Of a stretch of 64,000 nucleotides of DNA, positions 47,909 to 59,114 are shown in pieces. The notes beneath the pieces are model-generated. The model did no database searches. It was not told the DNA's origin and saw only the letters and a program-made list of their open reading frames with translations. Each line of letters begins with the position of its first letter. The first letter of the stretch is position 1. A program made the translations under genes and the position numbers. Origin of the DNA: Enterobacter sp. EA-1 (GTDB lineage: Bacteria; Pseudomonadota; Gammaproteobacteria; Enterobacterales; Enterobacteriaceae); NCBI GenBank assembly GCA_002886105.1, contig CP025776.1:1488001-1552000 (forward strand), in the 5' to 3' direction.

Positions 47909-48295
47909 GGGAAGCTCATGAAAGGCGTCAAAAGCTATGATAAAAAACTGCGGCCCGGATGACCAGCCGGGACATTCATTGAGTGAATGAGGAAAAACCA
48001 CTATTTCAAAAGGGGATTAATAAGCGTCGAAAGCGTGTAAGCGACGACGGAGCGTTGATGAAAATACAGAGTAATTTTATTGATATCATATTGTTAAAAT
48101 ATTTATCTGATTTAGTAATAAGAGGATAGTGTTGCATTCAGGTCAGGTTTTTTGTGTTCCCCTTTTTCGCCAGCGGATTATTTTTTTCTTTCCCTCCTCG
48201 ACAGCAGGAAATTTTTTCGGGCTATGTTCTTAGCACGCCGCAATCGCGGCGACGTCGCTCGACGGTCCGGGCGCTCACGTTATCCCGAGGAATCT
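47909..48295. other. Intergenic region between ypdA and alaC
   Basis: 387 bases without a gene. The middle (48060-48130) is AT-rich and probably holds the divergent promoters. I see no clear operator. Confidence 0.5.
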
Positions 48296-49536
48296 ATGGC
48301 TGACTTCAGTCCTGAACGCCGTTTTACGCGTATCGATCGTCTTCCCCCCTTATGTTTTTAATATCACTGCTGAACTGAAAATGGCTGCGTCGGCGCGGCG
48401 AAGACATTATTGATTTCAGCATGGGGAATCCGGATGGCCCGACGCCACCGCATATTGTCGAGAAGCTCTGTACTGTGGCGCAGCGCCCGGATACGCATGG
48501 TTACTCCACTTCGCGCGGTATTCCGCGTCTGCGTCGGGCGATTTCCCGCTGGTATCAGGATCGCTATCAGGTGGATATCGATCCGGAAACCGAAGCCATT
48601 GTGACAATTGGCTCGAAAGAGGACTGGCGCATTTAATGCTGGCCACACTGGATCATGGCGATACGGTGCTGGTGCCAAACCCAAGCTACCCCATTCATAT
48701 CTATGGCGCGGTGATTGCGGGCGCGCAGGTGCGTTCTGTGCCGCTGGTGGAAGGCGTTGATTTCTTCAACGAACTGGAACGTGCCATTCGCGAAAGTTAC
48801 CCGAAGCCTAAGATGATGATCCTCGGCTTCCCGTCCAACCCGACGGCGCAGTGTGTGGAGCTGGAGTTCTTCGAGAAAGTGGTGGCGCTGGCAAAACGCT
48901 ACGATGTGCTGGTGGTGCACGATCTGGCTTATGCCGACATTGTTTATGATGGCTGGAAAGCGCCGTCGATCATGCAGGTGCCCGGCGCGCGCGACGTCGC
49001 GGTCGAATTCTTTACCTTGTCGAAAAGCTACAATATGGCGGGCTGGCGTATTGGCTTTATGGTCGGCAATCCGGTGCTGGTTAACGCGCTGGCGCGTATC
49101 AAAAGTTACCATGACTACGGTACGTTTACGCCGTTGCAGGTCGCGGCAATCGCGGCGCTGGAAGGATCAGCAGTGCGTGCGCGACATTGCCGCGCAGTAC
49201 AAGCGCCGCCGCGACGTGCTGGTGAAAGGCTTGCATGGAAGCCGGTTGGATGGTCGAAATGCCGAAAGCGTCCATGTACGTATGGGCAAAAATTCCGGAG
49301 CCGTATGCCGCAATGGGGTCGCTCGAATTTGCCAAGAAGTTGCTGAAAGACGCCAAGGTATGCGTGTCGCCGGGGATTGGTTTTGGTGATTACGGCGATA
49401 CCCATGTGCGTTTCGCGCTGATTGAGAACCGCGATCGTATTCGCCGAGGGCGGTACGGGGTATTAAGAGTATGTTCCGCGCTGATGGTCTGCTTGCGGCC
49501 GTGCCTAAAAGCACTGCGGAAGACATTGAACCTTAA
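48296..49536 (+). CDS. alaC: Alanine transaminase AlaC
   Basis: PLP-dependent class I aminotransferase, about 412 residues, makes alanine from pyruvate and glutamate. Very close to E. coli Ala[50 protein letters not shown], and the PLP lysine in [16 protein letters not shown]. Frame breaks near 48350, 48390, 48625, 49165, 49235 and 49450. A terminator follows. Confidence 0.93.
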
Positions 49537-49556
49537 AACCGAATCAATAAAAAAAA

Positions 49557-49578
49557 GGAGCCGAAAGGCTCCTTTTTT
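49557..49578. terminator. Terminator after alaC
   Basis: GGAGCC-GAAA-GGCTCC followed by six T and preceded by a run of A, so active in both directions; it also ends ypdK. Confidence 0.9.
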
Positions 49579-49600
49579 CTCTCGCATCAATACGCTCAGG

Positions 49601-49678
49601 TCAGATCATCAGGGCGAATGTGCCGGCCCAAACAATGACCATCATCGAAATGCCCATAAAGAAATATTTCACGTTCAT
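49601..49678 (-). CDS. ypdK: YpdK small membrane protein
   Basis: 25 residues: [19 protein letters not shown] followed by TFALMI and a stop, a single transmembrane helix nearly identical to the E. coli small protein YpdK (23 residues). Ribosome site GGAG upstream. Located next to alaC as in E. coli. Function unknown. Confidence 0.8.
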   Translation of the reverse strand: MNVKYFFMGISMMVIVWAGTFALMI

Positions 49679-50220
49679 CGCTCCGCATACGTTATGTATG
49701 CATTCATGACCTATCAGGACTGAGTATAGAGAGGTGAAACTACGCCAAAACGAAAATGAAAATTTTCTCCTTTCGGCCACAGCTCCATCTCAGAATCTTG
49801 GGTGATTCCTCACCAAACGGGGCTAATGTACGCTTAATTTTTGCCCTTACAAGAGGGTTTTTTTTATTTAATTTTAGTGAGTTACGTTGTGTCGGGCTTT
49901 GGCGACACATTAATTTCACTGCTAAATAAATTGCGCTTGAGCGACGGATAAAATCCTTGCTGAAACGCTTCATTTCCGCCTGATTTATAAGGCTAATTTT
50001 TTGAGCTATCTCACACTCTCCGGCAAACAGGATTTTCGGGTCTTAAAAGTGCAATAAAAACGACATGCAAAAAATGCACAAAACACCCGCCTGCACCGGG
50101 CACGTGTCCACTGCGTTTATGCGGACGGTTTTTATGCCGGTATGCGAGCAACTGAAATCGTGATTACTGGCGCACTATAAAAAATTGTATCTTTTATGTT
50201 AAATCATGACTTGCGTGTAT
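49679..50220. other. Long intergenic region before hutH
   Basis: AT-rich stretch of about 540 bases. The only ORFs are short, arginine/lysine-rich and without ribosome sites, so I call none. It probably includes the hutH promoter at its right end (TATAAA at 50176-50181 and TTTATGTTAAAT further on). Confidence 0.4.
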
Positions 50221-50236
50221 TTGTATAGACAAGTAT
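50221..50236. promoter_or_regulatory. Palindromic operator candidate upstream of hutH (HutC-like)
   Basis: TTGT-ATAG-ACAA followed by GTAT, centred about 90 bases upstream of the hutH start. GntR-family HutC repressors bind short palindromes containing TGTATAxACA-like cores, and histidine-utilisation promoters in enterics carry such sites. No hutC gene is in the window. Confidence 0.4.
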
Positions 50237-50315
50237 GTGTTTATATACTCACCGTGTTTTTCAGGTGCGCCGCACGCAGCCTGAAAACGCAGCAACTCAG
50301 GGACTTTACCGGGGC

Positions 50316-51847
50316 ATGAAGAATCTCACCCTTATTCCCGGCCAACTGACACTGGCGCAACTGCGTGATATTTATAGCCACCCGCTGCATCTTACGCTGG
50401 ATGAAAGCGCGTTTGCCGCCATTGATGACAGCGTGGCTTGCGTGAATGCCATTATGGCGCAAGGGCGTACAGCCTATGGCATTAACACCGGTTTTGGTTT
50501 GCTGGCGCAGACGCGTATTGCCAGTGAAGATCTGGAAAACCTCCAGCGTTCACTTGTGCTTTCCCATGCAGCGGGCGTGGGTGAACCGTTGGACGACGCC
50601 ATGGTGCGCCTGATCATGGTGTTAAAAATTAACAGCCCTGGCGCGCGGTTTTTCCGGTATCCGGTTGCCAGTGATCCAGATGCTGGTGGCAATGGTCAAT
50701 GCGGGGGGTTTATCCGTGGATCCCGGCGAAAGGTTCGGTAGGTGCATCCGGGGGATCTGTCGCCGCTTGCCCATATGTCGTTGACGCTGCTCGGCGAAGG
50801 TAAAGCGCGCTGGCAGGGCGAATGGTTACCGTCTGCTGAGGCGTTGAAACACGCCGGACTCCACTCCGCTAACGCTGGCGGCGAAAGAGGGGCTGGCGTT
50901 GCTCAATGGCACGCAGACCTCTACGGCATTCGCGTTGCGCGGGCTGTTTGAAGCGGAAGATCTGTTTGCTGCTGCAATAGTGTGGGTCATTGACCACAGA
51001 AGCGGCACTGGGCTCGCGTCGCCCGTTTGACGCCCGTATTCACGAGGTGCGCGGCCAACGCGGGCAGATTGACGCTGCGGCGCTTTATCGCCACGTGCTG
51101 ACCGACGATAGCGCCATTTCGCAGTCGCATCACAACTGCAATAAAGTGCAGGATCCCTATTCGTTGCGCTGCCAGCCGCAGGTGATGGGCGCGTGTCTGA
51201 CAATTGCGTAACGCTGCCGATGTTCTGCTGACGGAAGCTAACGCAGTGTCGGATAACCCGCTGGTGTTTGCGGCGGAAAACGAGGTGATCTCCGGCGGCA
51301 ACTTCCATGCGGAGCCGGTGGCGATGGCGGCGGATAATATTGCGCTGGCGATTGCGGAAATCGGTGCGCTGGCGGAGCGGCGCATAGCGTTACTGATGGA
51401 CAGCCATATGTCGCAGTTACCGCCATTCCTTGTGAAAATGGCGGTGTAAACTCCGGTTTTATGATTGCACAGGTAACCGCTGCGGCGCTGGCGAGCGAAA
51501 ATAAAGCGCTAGCACATCCGCACAGTGTGGACAGTTTGCCGACATCAGCGAATCAGGAAGATCACGTGTCGATGGCGCCGGCTGCCGGTCGCCGCTTATG
51601 GGAGATGGCAGCCAACACCCGTGGTGTGATTGCGGTGGAGTGGCTGGCTGCCTGCCGGGGGACTGGATATGCGCGAAGGGCTGACCAGCAGCCCACTGCT
51701 GGAACAGGCGCGCCACCTGCTGCGCGAACAGGTTTCGCACTACGAAAAGACCGTTATTTCGCGCCCGATATCGAAAACGCCACGGCGCTTCTGGCAGAGC
51801 GCCATCTGACGCAACTCCTGCCTGCCATCGTATCCGGTCAGAGATAA
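50316..51847 (+). CDS. hutH: Histidine ammonia-lyase
   Basis: About 510 residues, deaminates histidine to urocanate. The MIO-forming Ala-Ser-Gly lies in [17 protein letters not shown] after repair. The substrate-selectivity residues read [13 protein letters not shown], as in true histidine (not phenylalanine or tyrosine) ammonia-lyases. Other conserved stretches: [46 protein letters not shown]. Frame breaks near 50640, 50680, 50735, 50865, 50985, 51205, 51440 and 51655. No hutU, hutI, hutG or hutC accompanies it in the window. Confidence 0.9.
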
Positions 51848-52022
51848 CTCTTCTTCAGCCGGGGGAGGTGTTCCCTCCGGCTCCCCCCCATCCTATTTAT
51901 ATTGATGAAACCTCTGAATTCCCGGGCTGCGCCATAAGCGGCGTTATCCCCATTGCTACCCTTGATCACATGATTTCATCATCGGCAGGGATTCTCTATA
52001 CCAGTGATCTGAGGAAAGTGTG

Positions 52023-55000
52023 ATGCCCAAATCCGGAACTTTTACTGACGAGGAACAGACTGCGACAGGGGCGCGTAAAAAAACCAGACCAGACGGGGCC
52101 GCAGGCATGGCGAAAAAACCGGCGGGAAGTGCAGCCGACGATGAGTGGCAGCGCAGCGGCGCAGAACTTCGCGCGGCTGTTATGGCAATGGAAGCCGAAC
52201 GCGCCGGGCTTCCGCCACTCCCTGAATTGCATACGCGAAACCTGCGTGAGCGTATGACCGCCATGCTATATCTGCTGGGGGCGAGTGGCGCCAATCTACA
52301 AACGCTGCAAGATACTCTGCCACCCGAACCGGCGCAGGAGGGCGAAGCGCTTTCCGTGCCCCCTCATAACGAGACACCCGAACCTCCGGCACACAGTGGT
52401 GCTGAATTTCAGGGCGCTCCGCCTGCCACTTCCGCTGCCGGTAATAGTCAGGAGTATATCGAGTTGCCGATGTGGGGGGGCGGCAGCCTCACTGAGTTAT
52501 CAGGCTGCCCGGTGGCGGGAGGAGGGGATGTTGAACTGGTTTGCCAGAGCCGGCAGAGGTGTTGGCACGCAGGCCAGCAACCCCGGCCCGCTCTGGCGGT
52601 ATTCTGCTGGCTGCGGCGTCGCAGGTATCCCCCCGAGGGGCGGCGCAAACCGTCGGCGCTACCGCACTGCTGGCAGGGCTGTCATATGCTGGTATTCGAT
52701 GTTTGGTCGCAGCGGTGATGAAAATGCCGCCGCTTATGAGCGTCTGGCTGAGCTGACCGGCATGTTAACAGAGGATGAACGGGCGCTAATAGACTCGCTG
52801 TTTCCGGAACGACATGCTGCGCCGGTGGCTGAACCCGCATCGCCATTCAGCGCCAATGAAATCGCAGAGCTGGAAGCGATAGTCGCCGAATTGGCTGACG
52901 ATGACATTTCATCCGAATTCAGCAGTGATGATATTGCCAGCCAGCCGTCAGAAGGCGCGACAGCGATGGCAGAAGAATCCCCCCGGCTGTGAAATCTCGC
53001 GCAGAAAGGTCGCTTCCGATGACGGAGTCACTGGTTGCGGGTGGCACTGGCGTGAAAAAGGCGCTGGTAGAACCGTCTGTGACGACGGAGGCAGCATCAT
53101 CAACAAACGCGGTCGTATCAGCAAACGTGACAGTGCCAGCCAACGCGACTTCTGAACCCGAATCCCGAAGTGCCTATTGGGCTGAAGAATATAAAGCAGC
53201 CAAAAATGGCACCTTAGAACAATCGATATTTTTGCTGCTGAGCGAAGGCCCCAAACCGGGTGATCGGGGCAGTTTGTATGTGCCCAGAGAGAGCTTCCCG
53301 CTGGCGGATGCGTGGTTCACAAGAATGGATGAACTGCAGGTCGGGACCTTCAGGCAAGAATTTCAACTGGAGATTGAAGAGGAGTCCATTGCGAGCATCT
53401 TCGACCCGCATTCTGGCGCGAAGTCTGCAGAATTACCCGATGAACGCTGGCTACATCTGGGACGTTATTACCTTCAGCTTTACCGCAGAGCGCTTTATGA
53501 CTGGGGCATGGGACTGCTTCATATGAATGTGGATGAGGCCAGAGATGAGGGAAGTTCTTGTCCAGCGCCTTGAAGCACTGACCAACAGGCTGAACGATGA
53601 CTGGGAAGGTAATGCGATGGATGCGGGCGAACTGGAAGGAATATGCTGCCAAAAGTAAAAAACTGGCGGAGCGTACCACACGGTTGGTCACATACAGCGC
53701 AGACAGACCGTCGGCGGATATAATGAAAAATACGTCATGGTCATTCAGCACTGATATACCGGCATCCGAAGTGTTCTTTGGGCAATACAGCCTGTCCTAT
53801 ATCAATCTTATTGATCGCTCCCGATTTTCCGGGACGTTTCCGCAGTATCTCAAAACCATGCTGATAAGCCCCACGGGTGGATCTTATTCGGGACGATACA
53901 GGTCATGTGAACTGGTCACGCTCTATACCGCATGGAGTCTCCTGACGGTCAAACGCCTGTTACACGCACTTAAAAATGACGACAAGCTTGCCGCGTATGA
54001 TTTTGCCGTGCTGGACGAGGGAGTGAACAAGATCATTAAAGAGCACATTTTTTCTTCTTTGGGATGAGCAAACGCAGACGAAATACTTTGAATTATATAA
54101 CGAGTCGATAGTGGAGGCGTTGCCGCTGTTGCGGGTATTGGAGGCGCGGCATATCAGTGAAACGGCAACGGCGCAGCCTGCGACAGTGGGGGATACCACC
54201 GCATTGCCGGAACACGCGTTGCTCTCTGGTGTGGGGAAACCATCCGCCAACAAGCCGGGCAGGCCGAATCGATGCCAGAGCGTTTTAGCGCCGAAATATT
54301 TGCTGGATAAGCTGAAAACGAAACTGGATCGGCGGATAGCGGATTTGACTGGCTTTATGGGGAGAACATCCTCCACGGACCGCTACATGGCGGCCTTTGT
54401 CCGGGAGTCGTTGGAGATGTATGGGCTGGAAGATAAATGGTCCGATCAGTCAATAATCACATCCCGTCCGGTTGTACTCCAAAGCTGGGGTCGGCATGGA
54501 TGTAGGGGGGAAGTTGTCAACCACTATTCCTTCCCACAGCTACACGCTGGTCGACATTGCCGGGGAAGTGCCGCAGAGATTACGGAACATCCTATACCGA
54601 CGATGTGATTGAATGGCCCTCCTCGTTTCCCAGTGCGCTGAAGGAGAATCTGGATGAGATGGGGGAATACGCTTACAGGCGGGTTCGACCCAAACAAACC
54701 CGAGGGGTGGACTAAGGGCAGTAAGAGTCTATCAATTTATGGCGACTCGCGCGGCACTGGCCTATCTCAGCAGAAAAACGCCGTACCACAGGCTTCCAGA
54801 GGAAAAAATCATCAACGCTATGCGGATGCGGTAGAGAGTTATCTTGAGGGAAAGACAAAAGCGGAAACTGTGGAGTGGCACGGGAGTACACTGGCGGACG
54901 TATTTATTCCTATTCCTTTGTCAGATATGAAAGGGGGCGAAAACAGGGGGTATTCCTGTCGCTCTGGGACAATGATTACTATGAGGTGCCAGCGCTGGGG

Positions 55001-56135
55001 CTTGCGGTTAAACAGCGTAAAACGGGGTTGCACAGGAATGTCATGCCATCGCTGATTATTGAAAATATCAATGACTTTCAGGTATTTATGGAAAAGCATC
55101 AAACCGTTCGCGTCGGTAAAGCGCTGGCGAGTATCAGTAACCGCTTCGGTTACCGGCAGGATGAACATGACATAGCGAGCCAGTATGCAACTTTTCAAAA
55201 GCAGGAAACGTTCACCGACTATCATCCGCCTGTGACGACGACAAGTCTCAGCGTAGATGACCTTTTGACCGGTTGATCAGTATGCAGCGTGATGATCTGA
55301 TTGCCCGATGAACTTATTTACTCGTCTGCGGAACATAAACGGGCCGTTGCATTCGAATTGATTAATACGCTCGCCATTATCTCCGGGGTGCTGCTTGGTC
55401 GGGGGGCGTAATGCTGGGCGGCCCTGTTCTGCCATGGGTGGCGGCATCTCTGGCGGTCACCCTGCTGGGAGAAGTTGTGCCGACTGCCATACTCGCGTCA
55501 CTGGCGGATGATAAGGAAGAGCAAGAGCTGTATATCCGTTCTATGGTAATGGCTGCGGCGTTCGAACTGGGCGGTAATCTGGTTGGCCCTGCAATCGGTG
55601 GCGTGGTGAAAGGCGCGGTTAGCGCTTAGGGAACACGGCGGTGAAAGAGACGCTGCCCGACCCACCGGGTAGTGAAGGAAAAACTGATGCAGGTGATGAT
55701 CAGCACCGGTATCAGGCGTCTGTACCGGAAACGGTAGCGGCGATCAGCAAGGAAGCCCGCAGCGATCTTGATAAGGTGGTTGAAGCGCTTAAAAGCCGGA
55801 CTCGCGCCTTCCGGGGCGAAACCGCCTGCCAAAACGGAACCTGTTGCCGGATCATCAAAACAGCAGATGGATACCGGGGCTGGAGCTGCAGCACAGCCGA
55901 AAAGGGTTGTTGAAACAATCGAAAACAGCCCAAAAGTCGTCAGTAAAATGCGCAATTTGGGATTCAAATCTATTCGCATCCCTCACCCGCTGGAAAAAGG
56001 AAGCACGGATGAGATACCAACCAATATTTTGTACAGGGCCGCAGAGGAAATGATCGGGTAGTGGTGCAGATGTTTTCCGAGAATAACGAATTTTCATATA
56101 TTTATTTTGATGAAGATGAGTGGTTGCAACAGTAA
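52023..56135 (+). CDS. Very large putative multidomain toxin/effector, strongly frame-broken
   Basis: I do not recognise the family with certainty. Following the best frame across about 20 one-base breaks gives some 1,370 residues without a convincing internal stop. Order: low-complexity acidic/Pro N-terminus (MPKSGTFTDEEQ; residues 1-170), a hydrophobic segment (GATALLAGLSYAGI, near 230), a conserved-looking soluble region (RSAYWAEEYKAAKNGTLEQS; WSFSTDIPASEVFFGQYSLS; DVIEWPSSFPSALKENLDEM), a long hydrophobic stretch near 1,130-1,230 (LINTLAIISGVLLGG; VLPWVAASLAVTLLGEVV; GGNLVGPAIGGVVKGAV) resembling a membrane-insertion domain, then a charged tail ending DEDEWLQQ at TAA 56133. The C run at 52979-52984, one C short, is one example of a break. 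Start ATG follows GAGGAAAG. It may continue into the metallopeptidase module downstream as one protein. Confidence 0.5.
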
Positions 56136-56561
56136 TTAAGAAAACGAGAGTGCTGATGCGGTGACCGGCTATTATGATGTCAAAAGTGATGCAGATTTTC
56201 AGAGTTATTTGAAGTTTGACCTATGAAGCGGGAGATCTCACTAAAGATTATCCGATGGATGGGTACTGATTATACCTCAACAATACAAAAATAGCGTGAA
56301 AAACGCGGGGCTGGATTTCGATGATGTGCAGGCATTTTTGAAAAAACACTCGCGCGGAAAAGGTGGAGACAGAAACATCGCTTTCCACTGCCATTCGGCG
56401 CGTTAAAAGAAAACCCATGCGTCGCTTAAAAATCTCCCATTCTTTGCAGACATACCGTTCAATTTATCGCAAGGCGATCTCATCATGAGATATGCCGCTT
56501 TACTACAAGATATTGGTCCGGATATTGCAGTTCAGACCCATTCTGCAGGATCTGGCGCTAA
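56136..56561 (+). other. Coding-like linker between the large toxin and the metallopeptidase module
   Basis: Three frames in turn read VTGYYDVKSDADFQSYLKFD, YEAGDLTKDYPMDG, VLIIPQQYKNSVKNAGLDFD (continuing DVQAFLKKHSRGKGGDRN) and SLKNLPFFADIPFNLSQGDL. This composition is protein-like, so the stretch is probably coding. It could be part of one giant toxin spanning 52023-57358, or a separate small gene such as an immunity gene. Not recognised. Confidence 0.35.
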
Positions 56562-57358
56562 ATGTCAGAGACCCCCACGGGGATCAAAACTTTGACGAAT
56601 TTCTACAAATTTGAATTACAAAATAGTGAGTTCCAGATTGTAGCGCCTGATATTTTGACCTATAAAGCAAACGTCGGTCAGCAATGGTGGAAAAATTTAT
56701 ACCCTCGAAAAATATTGAAAAAATTGAAACGGCATTTAATACATACACCCGGGCGGACCAACTTGCTACGCTTAATCAGGCAAAACGTCACCGGCATTGC
56801 GCGATGGGATCCTCCGGTGGTACTGGCCGGTGTATTTAAACACGCCTGATGCAGCTATTCTGGGGGGAAGCCTATCAACGGCTTGATGAACTCTCGAGTC
56901 GGCTTTTCCAACAAGCACATTATCACGTGAAGGAGACAAAGCTAAGCCGCGTTATTCCCGTTACAGCAAGAGAGGGTGACTCATTCTATAAGGTAGTCGC
57001 CTTTGTTTACGAACGAGATCCTACTGCGCGTATTATGTTAGTTTTTCCCACTGTATTAGAAGAAAAAGGGATCAAAAACACGCTCCTTCATGAAATGACC
57101 CATCACGCTATCGGGTCAGAGGATTTTGCTTACATTGGTGAGCTAGGCAAAAAATTTCCTAATTTAAAACAGCATCATTTCAGCTTCGGTAGATCCCAAT
57201 GGGAATCATTTAGTCCGCATGCGACATTAGGTCGGACAGCGCAAACATCTGCAGAGTACCTGCCCGATGTACTTCCTCCATTAAATGTTTTAGACCGGGC
57301 GATAGCGCAGGCAGGAGCTATATTCGGCCATGGAGCGAGCCTATACCAAAATGAATAA
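56562..57358 (+). CDS. M35/aspzincin-like zinc metallopeptidase toxin module
   Basis: About 265 residues from ATG 56562 (MSETPTGIKTLTNFYKFELQ). The zinc motif is TLLHEMTHHAIGSEDFAYIG: HExxH followed by a GSxDxxY element, like the GTxDxxYG third-ligand motif of aspzincin (M35) peptidases. The upstream YWPVYLNTPDAAILGEAYQR and downstream QTSAEYLPDVLPP are consistent with that fold. No signal peptide. Frame breaks near 56690, 56770 and 56855. It lies directly behind a large membrane-insertion-type protein and overlaps a small acidic gene, so it is probably the toxic C-terminus (or an orphan toxic cassette) of a contact-dependent or type VI effector. Confidence 0.55.
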
Positions 57359-57665
57359 TGCAGACTCGTTGGTCGTACTGATTAATGAACTGCTCAGTAG
57401 TTTCAAATTTAAGTGGGTCGGTGATGAGAAAACCGGACACTGGGTGATTACAGTGGCAACTGGCAGCAGAACACGGCGTTCAACAGAGGAAGAGGATATC
57501 TATATGCAAGAACTCGAGGACGATTTGATGGCCCTGAATCTTGAGCAGGCGTTGAATTTTAGCGTTAGCGATATCTTCACCGATGAAGAGATTAAAAAAT
57601 TCGGTCTTGAACTGACCGATTCCGCCGGGACGAACACGACACAGGCAATCACACCGGATGCCTGA
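57351..57665 (+). CDS. Small acidic protein, candidate immunity protein
   Basis: 104 residues from ATG 57351 (MNNADSLVVLINELLSSFKF). The start codon overlaps the toxin stop by eight bases, a typical translational coupling of toxin and immunity genes. Acidic, no signal peptide or membrane helix, with WVGDEKTGHWVITVA and FTDEEIKKFGLELTD. It is unbroken in this sequence. Function is inferred from position only; I do not recognise the family. Confidence 0.5.
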   Translation: MNNADSLVVLINELLSSFKFKWVGDEKTGHWVITVATGSRTRRSTEEEDIYMQELEDDLMALNLEQALNFSVSDIFTDEEIKKFGLELTDSAGTNTTQAITPDA

Positions 57666-57717
57666 CGCGCTTGTGATAATCAGCCGGGAGGGCAAATAAA
57701 GCAATAAAAGGATGCTC

Positions 57718-57792
57718 TGGTGTCCCCTGCAGGAATCGAACCTGCAACTAGCCCTTAGGAGGGGCTCGTTATATCCATTTAACTAAGGGGAC
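57718..57792 (-). tRNA. argW: tRNA-Arg (CCU)
   Basis: On the minus strand GTCCCCTTAGTTAAATGGAT begins the tRNA; the anticodon loop is CTCCTAA (anticodon CCU), T-arm TGCAG-GTTCGATTC-CTGCA, and CCA is encoded (57718-57720). Same neighbour (yfdC) as argW in E. coli. A well-known integration site; the toxin locus lies on its 3' side. Confidence 0.95.
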
Positions 57793-57873
57793 AGGGCGGC
57801 TGGAGTATAACGTCATTTGCGCGCCACGTTAAGCGCGCAGGCCGCCAAGTGATTAAACTGTCACCGTTTATGC

Positions 57874-58834
57874 TTATTTTTTCGCACCCTTGTTCAGGCG
57901 CTTTTCCTCTTCGGCCCCCGGCTTTCGCCTCAGCCTTACGAGCGTTGATCATATCGTTGCGGATTTGCGCATGGCTGAGCAGGGCGAAAATAAAGGTCCC
58001 GCCGCAAATATTTCCGGCGAGCGTCGGTAGCGCGAAAGGCCAGATAAACTCGCGCCAGTGCAGTGTGCCGTTAAAAACCAGATAAAAATTTCCACCACAA
58101 TATGCGTGGTATCCGCCAGTGCAATAAGCCAGTCATCAGAATGATTACCACAATCTTCGCCGCGCCAGCTGAAGGAAACATCCACACCATGGTGGCGATG
58201 ATCCAGCCGGAAATAATCGCGTTGGAGAACATTTCGCCCGGCGTGTTTTTCATCACATCCATGCCGATTTTGACGAAAGCGTCGCGCGTCTGTTCATCAA
58301 AAATCGGCATATATTCAAACGCCCATGCTGCAATAGCTGTACCGACGAGATTCCCCAACAGCACCACGCCCCACAGGCGCGTCATCAAACCAAAATTCAC
58401 CCAACCGGGTTTTGCATCACCGGCAATACGGCTGTCACTGTGTTCTCGGTAAACAACTGCTGGCGCGCCATGATGACGATGATAAAACCAAAGGTATAAC
58501 CGAGGTTTTCCAGCAAGAAACCGCCGGGTACGCCATCAAGCTGAACGTGAAAATGCCTTTTGCCAGTAGCGATGCACCCATTGATAGCCCGGCAGCAATC
58601 GCCGACCAGAACAGCGCCATCGCATCGCGTTCCAGCTCTTTCTCGCCATCCTGACGAATATGTTCATGAATGGCCATGGCGCGCGAGGGGAGTCTGTCCT
58701 CATCCAGTTCGATTTTTTCGCCGCGCTTTTTTCGTCGCTCTCGACAGCGATCTCCTTGCTCTGCGTGTTGATTTTTCTCTTCTTTTATTGCGTCCACAAC
58801 AACCTCGCTCTTTCTCTGCCTCTGCGGATGACAT
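57874..58834 (-). CDS. yfdC: YfdC, formate/nitrite-channel family membrane protein
   Basis: About 320 residues. An acidic/charged cytosolic N-terminus (KIELDEDRLPSRAMAIHEHI) is followed by six helices of the FocA/NirC fold: RDAMALFWSAIAAGLSMGASLL, QLFTENTVTAVLPV, ISGWIIATMVWMFPSAGAAK, NICGGTFIFALLSHAQIRND. Length and sequence follow E. coli YfdC. Start taken at ATG 58834 (MSSAEAEKERG); GTG 58797 is an alternative. Frame breaks near 58805, 58725, 58545, 58440, 58110, 58050 and 57910. Confidence 0.85.
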
Positions 58835-59114
58835 AAAGCGTAGCGAGTTTCTGGTGCGATTCGTGGCGGTATCGTCCGAAAGTGCGGGGAAAAGCAACAA
58901 TGGTGATACGTCGCCGGGGGAAGTATGTATAAAATTGTTAACGCAGCGCTCCGCTGAATGCAGGCTATGCTGGAAACAAAGGCTGTTCGCTGCGTAGACA
59001 TCATAAGACGCGCTGATACAATGCGTGGCATGTTGCGGGCGCAAATCCGGGCATTTTGCGTTTGCGCCGTTATGGATGGCATTCACCGATGGCCATATTC
59101 TTCAGGAGACACCT

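Noticed and set aside
49740-49973. Minus-strand ORF of 77 codons in the hutH upstream region
   Set aside because: Arg/Lys-rich composition, no convincing ribosome site, no family resemblance; AT-rich non-coding sequence explains it.
50316-51847. Phenylalanine or tyrosine ammonia-lyase
   Set aside because: The selectivity residues read SH as in histidine ammonia-lyases, and the rest is very close to HutH.
51857-51882. AGCCGG...CCGGCT hairpin after hutH as a terminator
   Set aside because: The hairpin has a long loop and is followed by a C run rather than a T run, so it was not listed as a feature.
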